Source: Flavobacterium pisciphilum (GTDB taxonomy: Bacteria > Bacteroidota > Bacteroidia > Flavobacteriales > Flavobacteriaceae). Taken from it: 64,000 nucleotides of DNA. The notes under the pieces were generated by a model, which was given only the letters and a program-made list of their open reading frames with translations, was not told the origin of the DNA and did not search any database. Numbering within the stretch: position 1 is the first letter of the stretch; every line of letters starts with the position of its first letter. This document shows, piece after piece, positions 1 to 9,246 of this stretch. A program made the translations under genes and the position numbers. The stretch spans positions 4,588,001 through 4,652,000 of the forward strand of contig NZ_JAJJMO010000001.1 of the NCBI RefSeq assembly GCF_020905345.1, in the 5' to 3' direction.

Positions 1-708
1 TAATGCTCCTGGCAAAGCACCTCCTTCAAACAACCAGCTTCCATCAGAAGTGAAGAAAGGTACTTCAAAACCAATATCTTTTAATTGTTGGAATACTGCC
101 GCACTGTATTTTTTATGCTCTGCTAATGGGATGTCTTTGCGTTGAGCAACATAAGAACCAAATTCGTTCTCCCCTTGTACCATTATAATAGGGCCTCCTT
201 TGGTAATTTGTAAATCCTTGACCTGATTATACAATTCTGTAAAATAAGCCTTGGTAGCAGCCAAATATTCTTTGTTGTTCCCACGAATCACCATGTTAGG
301 AACATTTTGTAAAAACCACGGATAACCTCCAAATTCCCATTCGGCACATACGTAAGGCCCCGGACGTAAAATGACAAATAAACCTTCTTCTTGTGCCGTT
401 TTGATATATTCAGCTAAGTTTTTATTTCCAGTTTTAAAATCCCAAACTCCTGGAGTTGTTTCATGATAGTTCCAGAAAACATACGTTGCAACTGCATTTA
501 AACCCATTGCTTTCATCATTTTTAATCGATGGCGCCAGTATGGTTGAGGAATGCGTGAATAATGCATTTCGCCCGAATGAATTTGAACTGGTTTGCCATT
601 TAATAAAAAATTGCCATCATTTATAGCAAAAGTTTGCTTTGGCTGTGCAAATAACTGAGCTACTATAAAGAAAGAGAATATGCAGGTTAAATAATAGATT
701 TTTTTCAT
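1..708 (-). CDS. GH35 beta-galactosidase, C-terminus beyond the window (partial)
   Basis: The open frame starts at an ATG at 708 and runs off the left edge, giving 236 N-terminal residues. A signal peptide (MKKIYYLTCIFSFFIVAQLFAQ, cut after about residue 22) points to the periplasm or cell surface. Glycoside hydrolase family 35 signatures are plain: SGEMHYSR near residue 49, ILRPGPYVCAEWEFGGYPWF near 112-131, and QGENEFGSY near 178, which carries the family's acid/base glutamate; the nucleophile lies beyond the edge. GH35 enzymes release terminal beta-galactose. It is the last visible gene of the minus-strand SusCD operon, 93 bases after the GH109-like gene, so it probably trims the same imported glycan. 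Full length cannot be judged. Confidence 0.9.
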   Translation of the reverse strand, partial: MKKIYYLTCIFSFFIVAQLFAQPKQTFAINDGNFLLNGKPVQIHSGEMHYSRIPQPYWRHRLKMMKAMGLNAVATYVFWNYHETTPGVWDFKTGNKNLAEYIKTAQEEGLFVILRPGPYVCAEWEFGGYPWFLQNVPNMVIRGNNKEYLAATKAYFTELYNQVKDLQITKGGPIIMVQGENEFGSYVAQRKDIPLAEHKKYSAAVFQQLKDIGFEVPFFTSDGSWLFEGGALPGAL

Positions 709-740
709 TTTGATTTTGCTTAAAAGTGATAGGTATAACA

Positions 741-775
741 AACAAGAGGGCACTTTATATGGGTGCCCTCTTGTT
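741..775 (-). terminator. Intergenic hairpin between GH109-like and GH35 genes
   Basis: Perfect 13-bp inverted repeat AACAAGAGGGCAC / GTGCCCTCTTGTT with a 9-base loop (754-762). It sits inside an operon and is followed on the minus strand only by the weak run TTTGTT, so it may attenuate or stabilise the message rather than stop transcription completely. Confidence 0.5.
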
Positions 776-801
776 ACAATTTAACTAACTTCAAAATATT
801 T

Positions 802-2181
802 TTATTTAGAGAATTCTAAACCTTTTAATTTGTTCCAACCACCACGTGTGAAATCAGGAATTTCTACTGGAGATGAATTGTTGTCAAGTGAAATTTCTGT
901 TAATGGACCTAAACAAGACCATTCAGCTAAATCATATACATCCATATCAAGAGGTAATCCGTTTTGTAAGCAGTAAATCAAACGGTAATCCATGATGAAA
1001 TCCATTCCACCATGTCCACCAACTTGTTTAGCTTTTTCTTCAATTCCAGCTACGATTGGGTGTTTGTATTTTTCCATTAATGCTTTTTTCACTTCTTCTG
1101 GCATGAATTTGTGTGCACTTAAGTTTTCATGATCTGGTTTAATATCTGAGCTAATTGATTTAGCATCTAATGCATAACCTTCTACTGGATATTTATTAGC
1201 AAATCCTTTAGTTCCACTAAGTTGATACATACGGCTGTATGGACGTGGAGATGTTACATCATGTTGAATTTGGATTGTTTTACCATTTTCTGTACGAATC
1301 ATAGTCATAGTATGATCTCCATTTCTAAAATCTTTAACGTCGATTCCTGATTTTTCTTTAATGTAAGCTGGATTTCCTACTGCTTTTGTATCCATAGATA
1401 CTAAGTAGTTCATTTTGTCACCACGGTGAATGTTCAATGCTTGACAAGCTGGTCCCATACCATGTGTTGCATAAATGTCACCACGGTGTTTTTTGTTGTA
1501 ATCCATACGCCAGTTATTCCAGTATTCTCCCCAAAATGGTTGAAGACCGTGAATGTAAGACCCTTCTGCATGAAGAATTTCTCCAAATAAACCTTGTTGA
1601 GCCATATTTAATGTAGTAAGTTCGAAGAAATCATACACACAGTTTTCCAGCATCATACAGTGTTTACGAGTTTTTTCAGAAGTATCAATAAGATCCCAGA
1701 TTTCTTTCATAGTCATTGCACCAGGAACTTCTATAGCTACGTGTTTACCATCTTTCATAGCTTGAGAACCAATGTTAGCATGATGTTTCCAATCGGTTGC
1801 GATGTATACTAAATCTACATTTGGTAGTGCAGTAACTTTTTTCCAAGCATTTTCATCTCCATAAAATTCTTGTGCTTTTGGAAGCCCTCTTTTTGTTAGA
1901 ATTTCATTTGCTTTAGTTGTATTTTCTTGAGTCATGTCACATAATGCAACAATTTCTACTCCTGGAATATGTGTCATACGTTCTACTGCTCCTGGACCAC
2001 GCATTCCGAGACCAATAAAAGCAACACGTACGTTTGGAATTGGGGCTGTAGCTAAACGCAAAACATCTTTTTGTCCTTTAGCACGAGCTGGAGTAGGTGT
2101 CTTAATCATTTGAGCTGAAGAAGTAGCATATCCTAAAAAGAAGCAGGATATCAGAATAATTTTAAAGATACTAGTTTTCAT
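802..2181 (-). CDS. GH109-like alpha-N-acetylgalactosaminidase (Gfo/Idh/MocA fold), exported
   Basis: 459 residues. A Sec signal peptide ends in TSSAQ (residue 24). An NAD-binding Rossmann motif FIGLGMRG is at residues 55-62. The second half carries hallmarks of family GH109, whose members hydrolyse alpha-GalNAc by an NAD-dependent redox mechanism: YATHGMGP (238-244, with the histidine thought to be catalytic in the Elizabethkingia enzyme), the C-terminal GGHGGMDF, and PLDMDVYDLAEW. Some Gfo/Idh/MocA relatives with similar sequences are plain oxidoreductases acting on other sugars, so alpha-GalNAc is the best guess rather than proven. It lies 62 bases after the DUF3472 gene and 93 bases before the GH35 gene in the SusCD operon, which favours a periplasmic glycan-degrading role. 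Confidence 0.8.
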   Translation of the reverse strand: MKTSIFKIILISCFFLGYATSSAQMIKTPTPARAKGQKDVLRLATAPIPNVRVAFIGLGMRGPGAVERMTHIPGVEIVALCDMTQENTTKANEILTKRGLPKAQEFYGDENAWKKVTALPNVDLVYIATDWKHHANIGSQAMKDGKHVAIEVPGAMTMKEIWDLIDTSEKTRKHCMMLENCVYDFFELTTLNMAQQGLFGEILHAEGSYIHGLQPFWGEYWNNWRMDYNKKHRGDIYATHGMGPACQALNIHRGDKMNYLVSMDTKAVGNPAYIKEKSGIDVKDFRNGDHTMTMIRTENGKTIQIQHDVTSPRPYSRMYQLSGTKGFANKYPVEGYALDAKSISSDIKPDHENLSAHKFMPEEVKKALMEKYKHPIVAGIEEKAKQVGGHGGMDFIMDYRLIYCLQNGLPLDMDVYDLAEWSCLGPLTEISLDNNSSPVEIPDFTRGGWNKLKGLEFSK

Positions 2182-2243
2182 GTTGAATTAATTTAATTTA
2201 GAATTGTAGACAATTTGTTTTGGGATTGCCTTAGTGTTGTTTT

Positions 2244-3542
2244 TTATGGCAAAGTACTAAAATTTATACTTGGCTTATTATGATTTAATGGTTTTGTAAA
2301 CTTAGTTTTTGCTTTGGTGTATTTGTTAAAGAAGCCACCATCTTTTAAAAAGAAATGCCCTTTTTCGATACCACCTGAATAATCCATTCGATATCCTTTT
2401 CTACCAGTGTTATCTACTGTGAAAATGGCAGTATCTACTTCTTTCCAAACTCCTTTATCATCACAATACCATTGGTTGTTAAACAATACTTTGCGTGATT
2501 TATTTCCTTGCTGTGGTACAAAATTTTCTAAGAATGAATGAAATCTTTTTAAGTAGGTATTGGTCTGTGGACGATTAAAGCTTGCAATTAAGAGCCATTT
2601 TTTCAATTCTGGCGCATAAAAATAGGCAGTGTATGTTGTTGAGTTATCGTTTTGAGGAACTCCATTAAGCAAGAACTTATAAGTGTTACCTGCTTTCCAG
2701 TTGTATTTTAAATAGCTTTGTCCACCAGAACCTTCGTTTCCAAACTCACCTGTTTTTACATTTTCTCCTTTTTTAAGCATTTTGATTTTATGCGATTCAG
2801 GAATGCTTTTAGGGTCATCAGTAACAAAAGGACTCCAAACAGAGAATAATACGCGACGTTCTGTTTCAGAATTTACCTGAATTCCGAAGTAACCTTCTCC
2901 AAAACCGTTTGCCATATAATAGGATCCTATCTTGTCTTCGTTTACAGGAACAGTAATTTCATTGTAATACCATTGAACATTTACTTTTTCAGGTACTTCG
3001 TAGTTTAAATGTACAGATGGACCTCTTCGTCCCCAATGGAAAAAATTATCATCGTTATTTGGTACAAAGGCAGTTTTTCCTTGAAGTGCTGAGCCACTAA
3101 TAATTAATTTAGAAATAGAAGGGAAATTATTTTGGGTCTTACTTATCCCTTTTATTTTTAAAGCAACATATCCTGTATCAACAATTTTCCATTCTCCTAT
3201 TAAAATAGGTCTTTTGTTATTTTGGTCGAACTCAATTTTTTTAAACTCTTTGTTAATGCCAAATTCTAATGTAGATTTTCCTTGAGTATTTACTTGTTCA
3301 TCTGTTGAAATTTGAATTAATCCAGGAGTTGAAACTCTAAAATAAACTGTAAAATATTCGTTAGGATTGGTCCAGTTTTCTATTCCATTATCGGTTATAG
3401 AATTGTTACTTTCAAGATTATTAGAACTGAATGCATTTCCGCCAAGAGGCAAATGGATTTCAGTTTTTGAATCCTGTGCCAATACATTTGTACTTATAGA
3501 GAACAATGTAAGTAAAGAGAATATGATTTTAAAATATTTCAT
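2244..3542 (-). CDS. DUF3472 (with DUF5077-like N-terminus) secreted protein
   Basis: 432 residues with a clear signal peptide (cleavage after STNVLAQ, residue 23). The N-terminal ~150 residues form a beta-rich region like DUF5077. The rest matches the DUF3472 pattern: FHWGRRGPSVHLNYEVPE near residue 167, GYFGIQVNSETERRVLFSVWSPF and GEGSGGQS-like glycine segments, then FNNQWYCDDKGVW. DUF3472 proteins often sit in Bacteroidota glycan-use operons, but their biochemical role is not established; binding or processing of carbohydrate is inferred from context. It follows susD after a 137-base gap that holds a strong hairpin and precedes the GH109-like gene in the same direction. Confidence 0.8.
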   Translation of the reverse strand: MKYFKIIFSLLTLFSISTNVLAQDSKTEIHLPLGGNAFSSNNLESNNSITDNGIENWTNPNEYFTVYFRVSTPGLIQISTDEQVNTQGKSTLEFGINKEFKKIEFDQNNKRPILIGEWKIVDTGYVALKIKGISKTQNNFPSISKLIISGSALQGKTAFVPNNDDNFFHWGRRGPSVHLNYEVPEKVNVQWYYNEITVPVNEDKIGSYYMANGFGEGYFGIQVNSETERRVLFSVWSPFVTDDPKSIPESHKIKMLKKGENVKTGEFGNEGSGGQSYLKYNWKAGNTYKFLLNGVPQNDNSTTYTAYFYAPELKKWLLIASFNRPQTNTYLKRFHSFLENFVPQQGNKSRKVLFNNQWYCDDKGVWKEVDTAIFTVDNTGRKGYRMDYSGGIEKGHFFLKDGGFFNKYTKAKTKFTKPLNHNKPSINFSTLP

Positions 3543-3587
3543 TTAGCCTGATTTTAGCTATTATTGATTCTTGTATTTAACTTCTCT

Positions 3588-3626
3588 AGAATCCCCCTTA
3601 ATTATCAAGGGGGAATTCTAAAGAGA
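3588..3626 (-). terminator. Strong hairpin downstream of susD (attenuator or partial terminator)
   Basis: The inverted repeat AGAATCCCCCTT (3588-3599) / AAGGGGGAATTCT (3607-3619), with one bulged base, extends outward through CTCT/AGAG. It occupies the 137-base gap between susD and the next gene of the operon. A hairpin here would let susC/susD be transcribed at higher levels than the enzyme genes. Confidence 0.6.
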
Positions 3627-3679
3627 GTCTTATTTACTAACTAACCATAAAACTCAAAATTAGTTTTTCAAAATCTTAA

Positions 3680-5377
3680 TTATGGATTTTGAGTTAAAGT
3701 CCCCGGGTAAGCATTTATTTCCGATTGAGGAATATATTGTACCACTCTTAGACTTGTTGCAGGAACATCCACCATTGGTGTATGAGGTCCAGGATAATGA
3801 CGAGTCATTGTTTCTCCGTTTCTGTATACATCATATCCGCGTTGCGCTTCAAAAGCAAGTTCTAATTGACGTTCTTCATCAATAAGTTGTGCTGCATTTG
3901 TACTTGTTAATGAGGTATATCCTCCACCTACAATTGATCTTTCTCTAATCACATTTAAGTTTGTAAGAGCACTTTGATAATCTCCTTTTTTAGCATAAGC
4001 CTCAGCCATATTCAAATACATTTCGGCTAATCTTGAAATAATAGGAGAGTGTAAGTGAGAGCTATTGTCTTGTAAAGAACATTTTGTAATGTAGTACATT
4101 GGATATACACGATTTAATAACATCATATAATCTTTTTCACCTACATAAGTTTTTCCTGCATAAACAATTGAATAACTGTTGTCAGCAGCATTAACTGCTG
4201 TAAGGTTGTAGTTTACATCAGCGATAGTAATATAATAGCTTCCGTTAGGATTAGTTTTAAGAGGCTGTTGGATATAGTTGTATCCAGTTTGTACTCCTGC
4301 AGCATTAAAAGCATCTACTACAAAACGGAAAGCATCTGTTTTGTTATTGGAAGCATCCAATGCATATTGAGGATCAATAAAAGCCCATCTTGCATCTTTC
4401 TTTAAACCAGATTTACGTAATAAGTCTAAGTATTTTGCGCTTGCATACATTTCTCCCCAACCTTGTCCTTGTATATTAGCATACATACCACCAATACCGT
4501 AGTAGTGGTCAAAACCTGAATATTCTGAAGCAACACGTTTAACAGCAAAAATAGTTTCTGTTTGTCCACCTGCATCAGGTGCAAATGTGTTGTATTTCAT
4601 AAAATCTGCTCTGCTAAGTAAATTATAACGACCGCTAGTAATTACTTTATTAGCATATTCAATAGCTAAATCAGCATATTGTTGATTTGGCGTTTGATAC
4701 GTTCCGCTCATGTATAAATACACTCTTGAAAGCATTGCTTGCGCAGCTTCTTTGGTTGCATAAGCAGCACTTCTGTTTTCATTCATTAATGCTTCTCCTT
4801 TTTTAAGATCGCTTATTGCTTGTTCGTAAGTTGCTTTTACAGTAGCTCTATCTGGAAGGTTAATGTTAGCGATATCTTCAGGTAATCCATTTACAATTGG
4901 CACACCTAAATTAGTTTCTGGTGATTGTGCATAAGGTCTACCATAAGTTTTAACTAGATAGAAATAAAGCATTCCTCTTAGATAATATGCTTCTCCTAAT
5001 TTTTGATCTATTACTGGGCTTTCTCCTTCAGAAATCATTTTCATTAAATCACTTGATTGTGAAATGATTTTGTAACTATTATTCCAAAAGGTAGATAATC
5101 TATCATTATTTGGAATGTGCTGATAAGAGATAAAAGAGTAGAATGCATCAGTAGAGGTTCCTCTAATCATAATATTATCCCCAGGATACTCACCAACACG
5201 GTGCATTACATCCGACCAATCTCTTAGTTGTGCATAACATCCATTAAGAAGTACATCGACAGCTGCTTCTTTATCTTGTAAAATTTTATCTTTCGTATAA
5301 GATCCATATGGGTCTCGCTCTAACTCACATGAAGATAGAAAACTAAGAGTAATAAATAATATAAATATTTTTTTCAT
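3680..5377 (-). CDS. SusD/RagB family surface glycan-binding lipoprotein
   Basis: 565 residues, normal for the family. A lipoprotein signal FLSSC puts the lipidated cysteine at residue 17, followed by ELERDPYGSY, typical of outer-membrane SusD proteins. The middle has the TPR-like helical pattern of SusD (YYLRGMLYFYLVKTYG near residue 130). The C-terminal half holds RLAEMYLNMAEAYAKKGDYQ and NVIRERS, the conserved RagB/SusD segment. SusD proteins cap the SusC barrel and capture oligosaccharides at the cell surface. The gene starts 12 bases after the susC stop, so the two are co-transcribed. The substrate cannot be read from the sequence; the GH35 and GH109 neighbours suggest a galactose/GalNAc-containing glycan. 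Confidence 0.97.
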   Translation of the reverse strand: MKKIFILFITLSFLSSCELERDPYGSYTKDKILQDKEAAVDVLLNGCYAQLRDWSDVMHRVGEYPGDNIMIRGTSTDAFYSFISYQHIPNNDRLSTFWNNSYKIISQSSDLMKMISEGESPVIDQKLGEAYYLRGMLYFYLVKTYGRPYAQSPETNLGVPIVNGLPEDIANINLPDRATVKATYEQAISDLKKGEALMNENRSAAYATKEAAQAMLSRVYLYMSGTYQTPNQQYADLAIEYANKVITSGRYNLLSRADFMKYNTFAPDAGGQTETIFAVKRVASEYSGFDHYYGIGGMYANIQGQGWGEMYASAKYLDLLRKSGLKKDARWAFIDPQYALDASNNKTDAFRFVVDAFNAAGVQTGYNYIQQPLKTNPNGSYYITIADVNYNLTAVNAADNSYSIVYAGKTYVGEKDYMMLLNRVYPMYYITKCSLQDNSSHLHSPIISRLAEMYLNMAEAYAKKGDYQSALTNLNVIRERSIVGGGYTSLTSTNAAQLIDEERQLELAFEAQRGYDVYRNGETMTRHYPGPHTPMVDVPATSLRVVQYIPQSEINAYPGTLTQNP

Positions 5378-5389
5378 GATTTTGAGTTT

Positions 5390-8300
5390 TTAAAGAGTAA
5401 GATTAAAACCTAATACAAATCTGCGAGATTGAGGGTATACAGAGGTTGCAACTCCTGTTATAGATCTTTCACCTCTTAAATCTGCTGGTGGTATCTCTGG
5501 ATCAACACCTGAGAAGTCAGTTATTGTAAATAAGTTTTCTCCTGATACAAATATTCTAAGATTTGATATATTCAAGCGTTCAATAGATAAATTATATCCA
5601 AATGAAAGGCTTCTCATTTTTAAATACGATCCATTTTCTAAGAAACGTGTTGATGCTTTATTAGAGTTACTTGAATTGTTGTAAATTGCTTGTGGGTGTG
5701 TTGCAATATCACCTGGTTTTTCCCAACGGCTCCATCCACTCTGAAGATTCATTTGGTTACGATCAGTATAAGCTCCATCTGAATCAAATTCTGCACGAGC
5801 ATAGTTATAAATTTTACCACCTACTGAATAACTGAAAGTAGCTCCTAAATCGAAATTTTTATAATTTACAGAAGTCGAGAATCCTCCAAAATAAGATGGA
5901 GTGTAAGCTCCAGCAGTTACAGGATTTTTAGACGCTTCACCATAGTTTGATGTTTTAACACGTTCCCCAGTTGTTACATCAGTTTTATACCATTCTGGTT
6001 TTCCATTATCAGGATTTACACCAGCCCATTCTGGAAGTAACCAAGTGTCGACATCCATTCCTGGTTTTAATAATTTGGATGCAGAACCCGAAATACCAGT
6101 TCCATCACCAACAATAATCTCTTGTTTAGTTCCGTAAAGGCTTGTTACTTTGTTTTTATTCACACCAATATTAGCATCTACATTCCATCTCCAGTTTTCA
6201 TTTTTGATGATATCTACATTCACAGACGCTTCAAAACCTCTGTTATTTACAGCTCCAACATTTCTCCAAATGCTAGTTACTCCAATTACTCCAGGTAAAG
6301 GAACTCGGTATAATAAACCTGACGTATCTTTATCGTAATAGTCTAATGTTACATTAATTCGGTTTAAAAAACTTACATCTAAACCAATACCAGTTGTATA
6401 TGTTTTTTCCCAACTTAAATCAGGATTTCCAATTTGAGAAATTAAGGCTCCTGAGTTTCCATTATAACTATATGCTTTATCATTTGATGCCAAAGCGTAT
6501 AAAGCTTGATGTGGATATAAACTATTTGGTCTGTTTCCTACAGAACCATAACTTGCTCTAAGTTTTAAGTTATTGATGTAGTCTGCTTTAAAGAATTTCT
6601 CTTTATGGATATTCCAACCACCACTAATAGAAAAGAAATTACCATATCTAGCGTTTTCTCCAAAATTAGAAGCTCCGTCACGACGCAATGAAAATTGTGC
6701 CATATATCTGTCATCATACGTATAATTGATGTTTGATAACAAAGATTGAACTGCCCATTGAGATCTTGTACCACCAACTTTTTCTGGAATTGCAGCTACA
6801 TCCGGGATGATAAATCCTGGAGCTATACCAGTAGCAATTCCTTTAGATTTTTTATCATTATATTCATTCCATTCGTAACCAGCAATTGCGTTTATTGCAT
6901 GTGCTCCAAATGATTTATTGAATTTAAATAATTGGTTAGTGTAGAAACGATTGTACCCTTCGTTTGTATCTTCGATTCTTCCTTTTACTGATAATCCTCC
7001 AGATGATCTCGGGTCAGTATAAGACATTGAAGTTAAATTAGAAAAAATGTAGTTGTTCGTAGAAGTAAAGGTTAACCATGAATTGAATTTTACATCAAAA
7101 TCTAAATTAGTTCTAACATTATATCTTTGTGATTCTGCATAATCCCATTGTAAATCATATAAATAGTTAGAACCAGTTGTGTTAACCCAAGTTGGGTTAG
7201 GTTGATTTCCTACTAAAGTTCCATCAGGTAAATAGGGACTATCCCAAGGCATGTTGCCGTACATTGCACCGACAGAATGTTGTTTGTCTTCAGTTTCAGT
7301 ACGTGTAATGTTTGCTTGTGGACGTATAGTCAACCAATTATTTACTTTATAGCTAAATTTAAGAAGTAAGTTGTAACGAGTATAGTCATATCCTTTTATA
7401 GCACCAGTTTCATCATATATTCCAAGAGAAACATAGCTTTTGAATACATCGCTACCACCATTAATAGATAAGTTAAAATCTCTAGCAATACCTGTTTGTG
7501 TTGCATTTTTCCACCAGTCATAATTTTTATTTCTTAATTCTGGATTCCACCACCATGCATTACTGAAATCTTGTTTGTTAGGGAAAGTATTATATAGATC
7601 ATATAACTCTTCACCATTCATGATATCAAATTTTCCTGAATTTACTGTTGTAGCGGCAGTTTTGATAGAGGCATTAATGGTTGCTTTACCGCTTTTACCA
7701 CTTTTTGTAGTAACAATAATTACACCATTTGCTCCCTGAGAACCATATACCGCAGTAGATGCAGCATCTTTAAGAACAGTTAAAGTTTCGATATCGGCAG
7801 GATTCATGTTTCCTGAGTTGCTACCTACAATAACACCATCAACTACCCATAGAGGGTCAGTGCTTCCGTTAACAGTAGTTTTTCCACGAATAACTATTTT
7901 ACCTGTATCTCCTGGTTGTCCATTTCCTGAACTTACGTATACTCCAGTTGCTTTACCAGATAATAAATTTTCTACTGATGGAGTAGTAGCATCAATAAGT
8001 TTTTTATTATCTACGGTTTGTAAAGCACCAGTAAGGCTTTCTTTTTTAATTTTACTGTAACCTACGATAACTACTTCGTCCATTACTTCTCCTGCTTCTT
8101 TTAAAGCAACAACAATAGTCCCTTTTCCAATTGTAACTTGTTGCTCTATCATTCCCATATAAGAAATAACTAATACAGTTTGGTTATCTGCTACCTCAAT
8201 GGCAAATTCACCATTGTAATCTGTTTGTACTCCAATAGAAGTTCCTTTAATCAGGACATTTGCGCCAGGGAGTGGTGCTCCGTTACTATCGGTTACTTTT

Positions 8301-8482
8301 CCCTTAACAATTTTTTGTACAAGTGCTAAATCAATTCTATTAGAACTAGTTGGTTTTGATGGAGCAGCTGTTGAAATTTGAAAAGTCAAAGCGAACAATG
8401 AAAGAATTGTTAATTTGATTTCCTTCCTAGACGGCTTGTTAAACCACAAGTCTCTCGGTTTTTTTTTAATTAATAATTTCAT
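5390..8482 (-). CDS. SusC/RagA family TonB-dependent outer-membrane transporter
   Basis: 1030 residues, usual length. A long basic n-region precedes the hydrophobic signal (ILSLFALTFQISTAA, residues 26-40). A carboxypeptidase-D-like regulatory beta domain covers about 58-128 (VKGKVTDSNGAPLPGANV). A TonB-box-like segment DEVVIVGYSK is at 135-144. The plug follows, with NLLSGKATGVYV and DPLWVVDGV and the conserved TVLKDAASTAVYGSQGANGV. The rest is a beta barrel ending in aromatic residues and L. It energises uptake of oligosaccharides with the SusD partner encoded next. The promoter at 8716-8746 and the paired operators at 8763-8799 point to control by the LacI-family regulator at 11297-12337. 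Confidence 0.97.
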   Translation of the reverse strand: MKLLIKKKPRDLWFNKPSRKEIKLTILSLFALTFQISTAAPSKPTSSNRIDLALVQKIVKGKVTDSNGAPLPGANVLIKGTSIGVQTDYNGEFAIEVADNQTVLVISYMGMIEQQVTIGKGTIVVALKEAGEVMDEVVIVGYSKIKKESLTGALQTVDNKKLIDATTPSVENLLSGKATGVYVSSGNGQPGDTGKIVIRGKTTVNGSTDPLWVVDGVIVGSNSGNMNPADIETLTVLKDAASTAVYGSQGANGVIIVTTKSGKSGKATINASIKTAATTVNSGKFDIMNGEELYDLYNTFPNKQDFSNAWWWNPELRNKNYDWWKNATQTGIARDFNLSINGGSDVFKSYVSLGIYDETGAIKGYDYTRYNLLLKFSYKVNNWLTIRPQANITRTETEDKQHSVGAMYGNMPWDSPYLPDGTLVGNQPNPTWVNTTGSNYLYDLQWDYAESQRYNVRTNLDFDVKFNSWLTFTSTNNYIFSNLTSMSYTDPRSSGGLSVKGRIEDTNEGYNRFYTNQLFKFNKSFGAHAINAIAGYEWNEYNDKKSKGIATGIAPGFIIPDVAAIPEKVGGTRSQWAVQSLLSNINYTYDDRYMAQFSLRRDGASNFGENARYGNFFSISGGWNIHKEKFFKADYINNLKLRASYGSVGNRPNSLYPHQALYALASNDKAYSYNGNSGALISQIGNPDLSWEKTYTTGIGLDVSFLNRINVTLDYYDKDTSGLLYRVPLPGVIGVTSIWRNVGAVNNRGFEASVNVDIIKNENWRWNVDANIGVNKNKVTSLYGTKQEIIVGDGTGISGSASKLLKPGMDVDTWLLPEWAGVNPDNGKPEWYKTDVTTGERVKTSNYGEASKNPVTAGAYTPSYFGGFSTSVNYKNFDLGATFSYSVGGKIYNYARAEFDSDGAYTDRNQMNLQSGWSRWEKPGDIATHPQAIYNNSSNSNKASTRFLENGSYLKMRSLSFGYNLSIERLNISNLRIFVSGENLFTITDFSGVDPEIPPADLRGERSITGVATSVYPQSRRFVLGFNLTL

Positions 8483-8715
8483 ACTCTTAAAAATGTGTTT
8501 GGTTAATAATTTGTTTTTGTTTTGTGTTAACTGGTATTCATTTTTATTATAATCGATTTAAGGGATAATTGCCTTAAATGAAATCGTTATTCTATGCTTT
8601 TTTAATATTAATTATTTAGGAATTCATTCTTTTAAATCTTAAAAACGTATGTTTTTTCTTGTTTATTTAATGATTATTTTTTAACATAAATTCTGTTTTA
8701 TTTTTTAAGATATGA

Positions 8716-8746
8716 CGAAACTATATATTTAATTTTTATTAAACAA
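8716..8746 (-). promoter_or_regulatory. susC promoter (Bacteroidota -33/-7 type)
   Basis: Minus strand: -33 TTG is the complement of 8744-8746, and -7 TAGTTTCG (one mismatch to TAnnTTTG) the complement of 8716-8723, with a 20-base spacer. The same extended sequence, TTTTCCTTGTTTAATA followed by TAGTTTCGT, recurs with small changes before the phosphatase gene (10532-10561) and the kinase operon (12625-12663). Confidence 0.75.
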
Positions 8747-8762
8747 GGAAAAGCACAAAAAA

Positions 8763-8799
8763 TGTGCTCGAACACACAATATTTGTGTTCTCGAGCACA
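8763..8799 (-). promoter_or_regulatory. Paired LacI-type operators upstream of susC
   Basis: Read on the minus strand: TGTGCTCGAGAACACA (8799-8784), then TGTGTTCGAGCACA (8776-8763). The second is a palindrome with the central CG typical of LacI-family operators. Centres are about 22 bp apart (two helical turns). The proximal site ends 39 bases before the -7 box. The pair reappears at 12580-12616 with nearly the same sequence. Flanking A and T runs make it look like a terminator hairpin, but conservation relative to promoters favours an operator. Confidence 0.75.
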
Positions 8800-9082
8800 T
8801 TTTTTTTGTTGAAAATGTTTTTTTAGTAATAAAATTCTAGTTTATTATTAAAAAGTTGAAGGCTTCTCATTTATTTAAAAACAAGAATATTGTAGCTAAT
8901 TATTATTAGATGAAGGAATAAATAAAAAGATTGATGAAAAATTTATGAAATTCTTATTTTAGATTGCAATTGAATGTCAGTTGCTTTAGTAGGAATCTGT
9001 TAATAAAAACAATATTATAGTATCAATATAGGTGTTAAGAGTTATGGTTTTAACATGTTTTTGAGTTGAGTGGGTTGCATTA

Positions 9083-9122
9083 AAAAATCCTCCAAATATT
9101 TGTGCTCATTTGAAGGATTTTT
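9083..9122 (-). terminator. Terminator of the metallophosphatase gene
   Basis: Inverted repeat AAAAATCCTCCAAAT (9083-9097) / ATTTGAAGGATTTTT (9108-9122) with one mismatch. Read on the minus strand it ends in a run of Ts, 125 bases after the phosphatase stop codon. Confidence 0.65.
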
Positions 9123-9246
9123 ATTGTCTGAATTTAGAGTTGTTTTCCTTTTTAATTGAGGAGGAAAACGAATAATGATTCCAATTAAAATAGGAATTGG
9201 AATGCTTGAAATGTAGAAGCTGTTTTTAGATAGAATTTTGAAAATT

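Larger units (their letters stand above)
8483..9246. other. 764-base gene-free region upstream of susC
   Basis: Very AT-rich, with no convincing reading frame on either strand. It contains the susC promoter (8716-8746), the paired LacI-type operators (8763-8799) and the terminator of the phosphatase gene (9083-9122). Nothing else could be recognised between 8810 and 9080. Confidence 0.7.

Noticed and set aside
3682..3885. 67-codon plus-strand frame over the end of susD
   Set aside because: Antisense to a well-supported SusD C-terminus with no promoter or family resemblance.
8763..8799. Hairpin with A- and T-runs read as an intrinsic terminator
   Set aside because: The same paired repeats stand at the same distance from the promoter at 12580-12616, and the palindromes have the central CG of LacI operators. 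No gene ends nearby on either strand that lacks another terminator.
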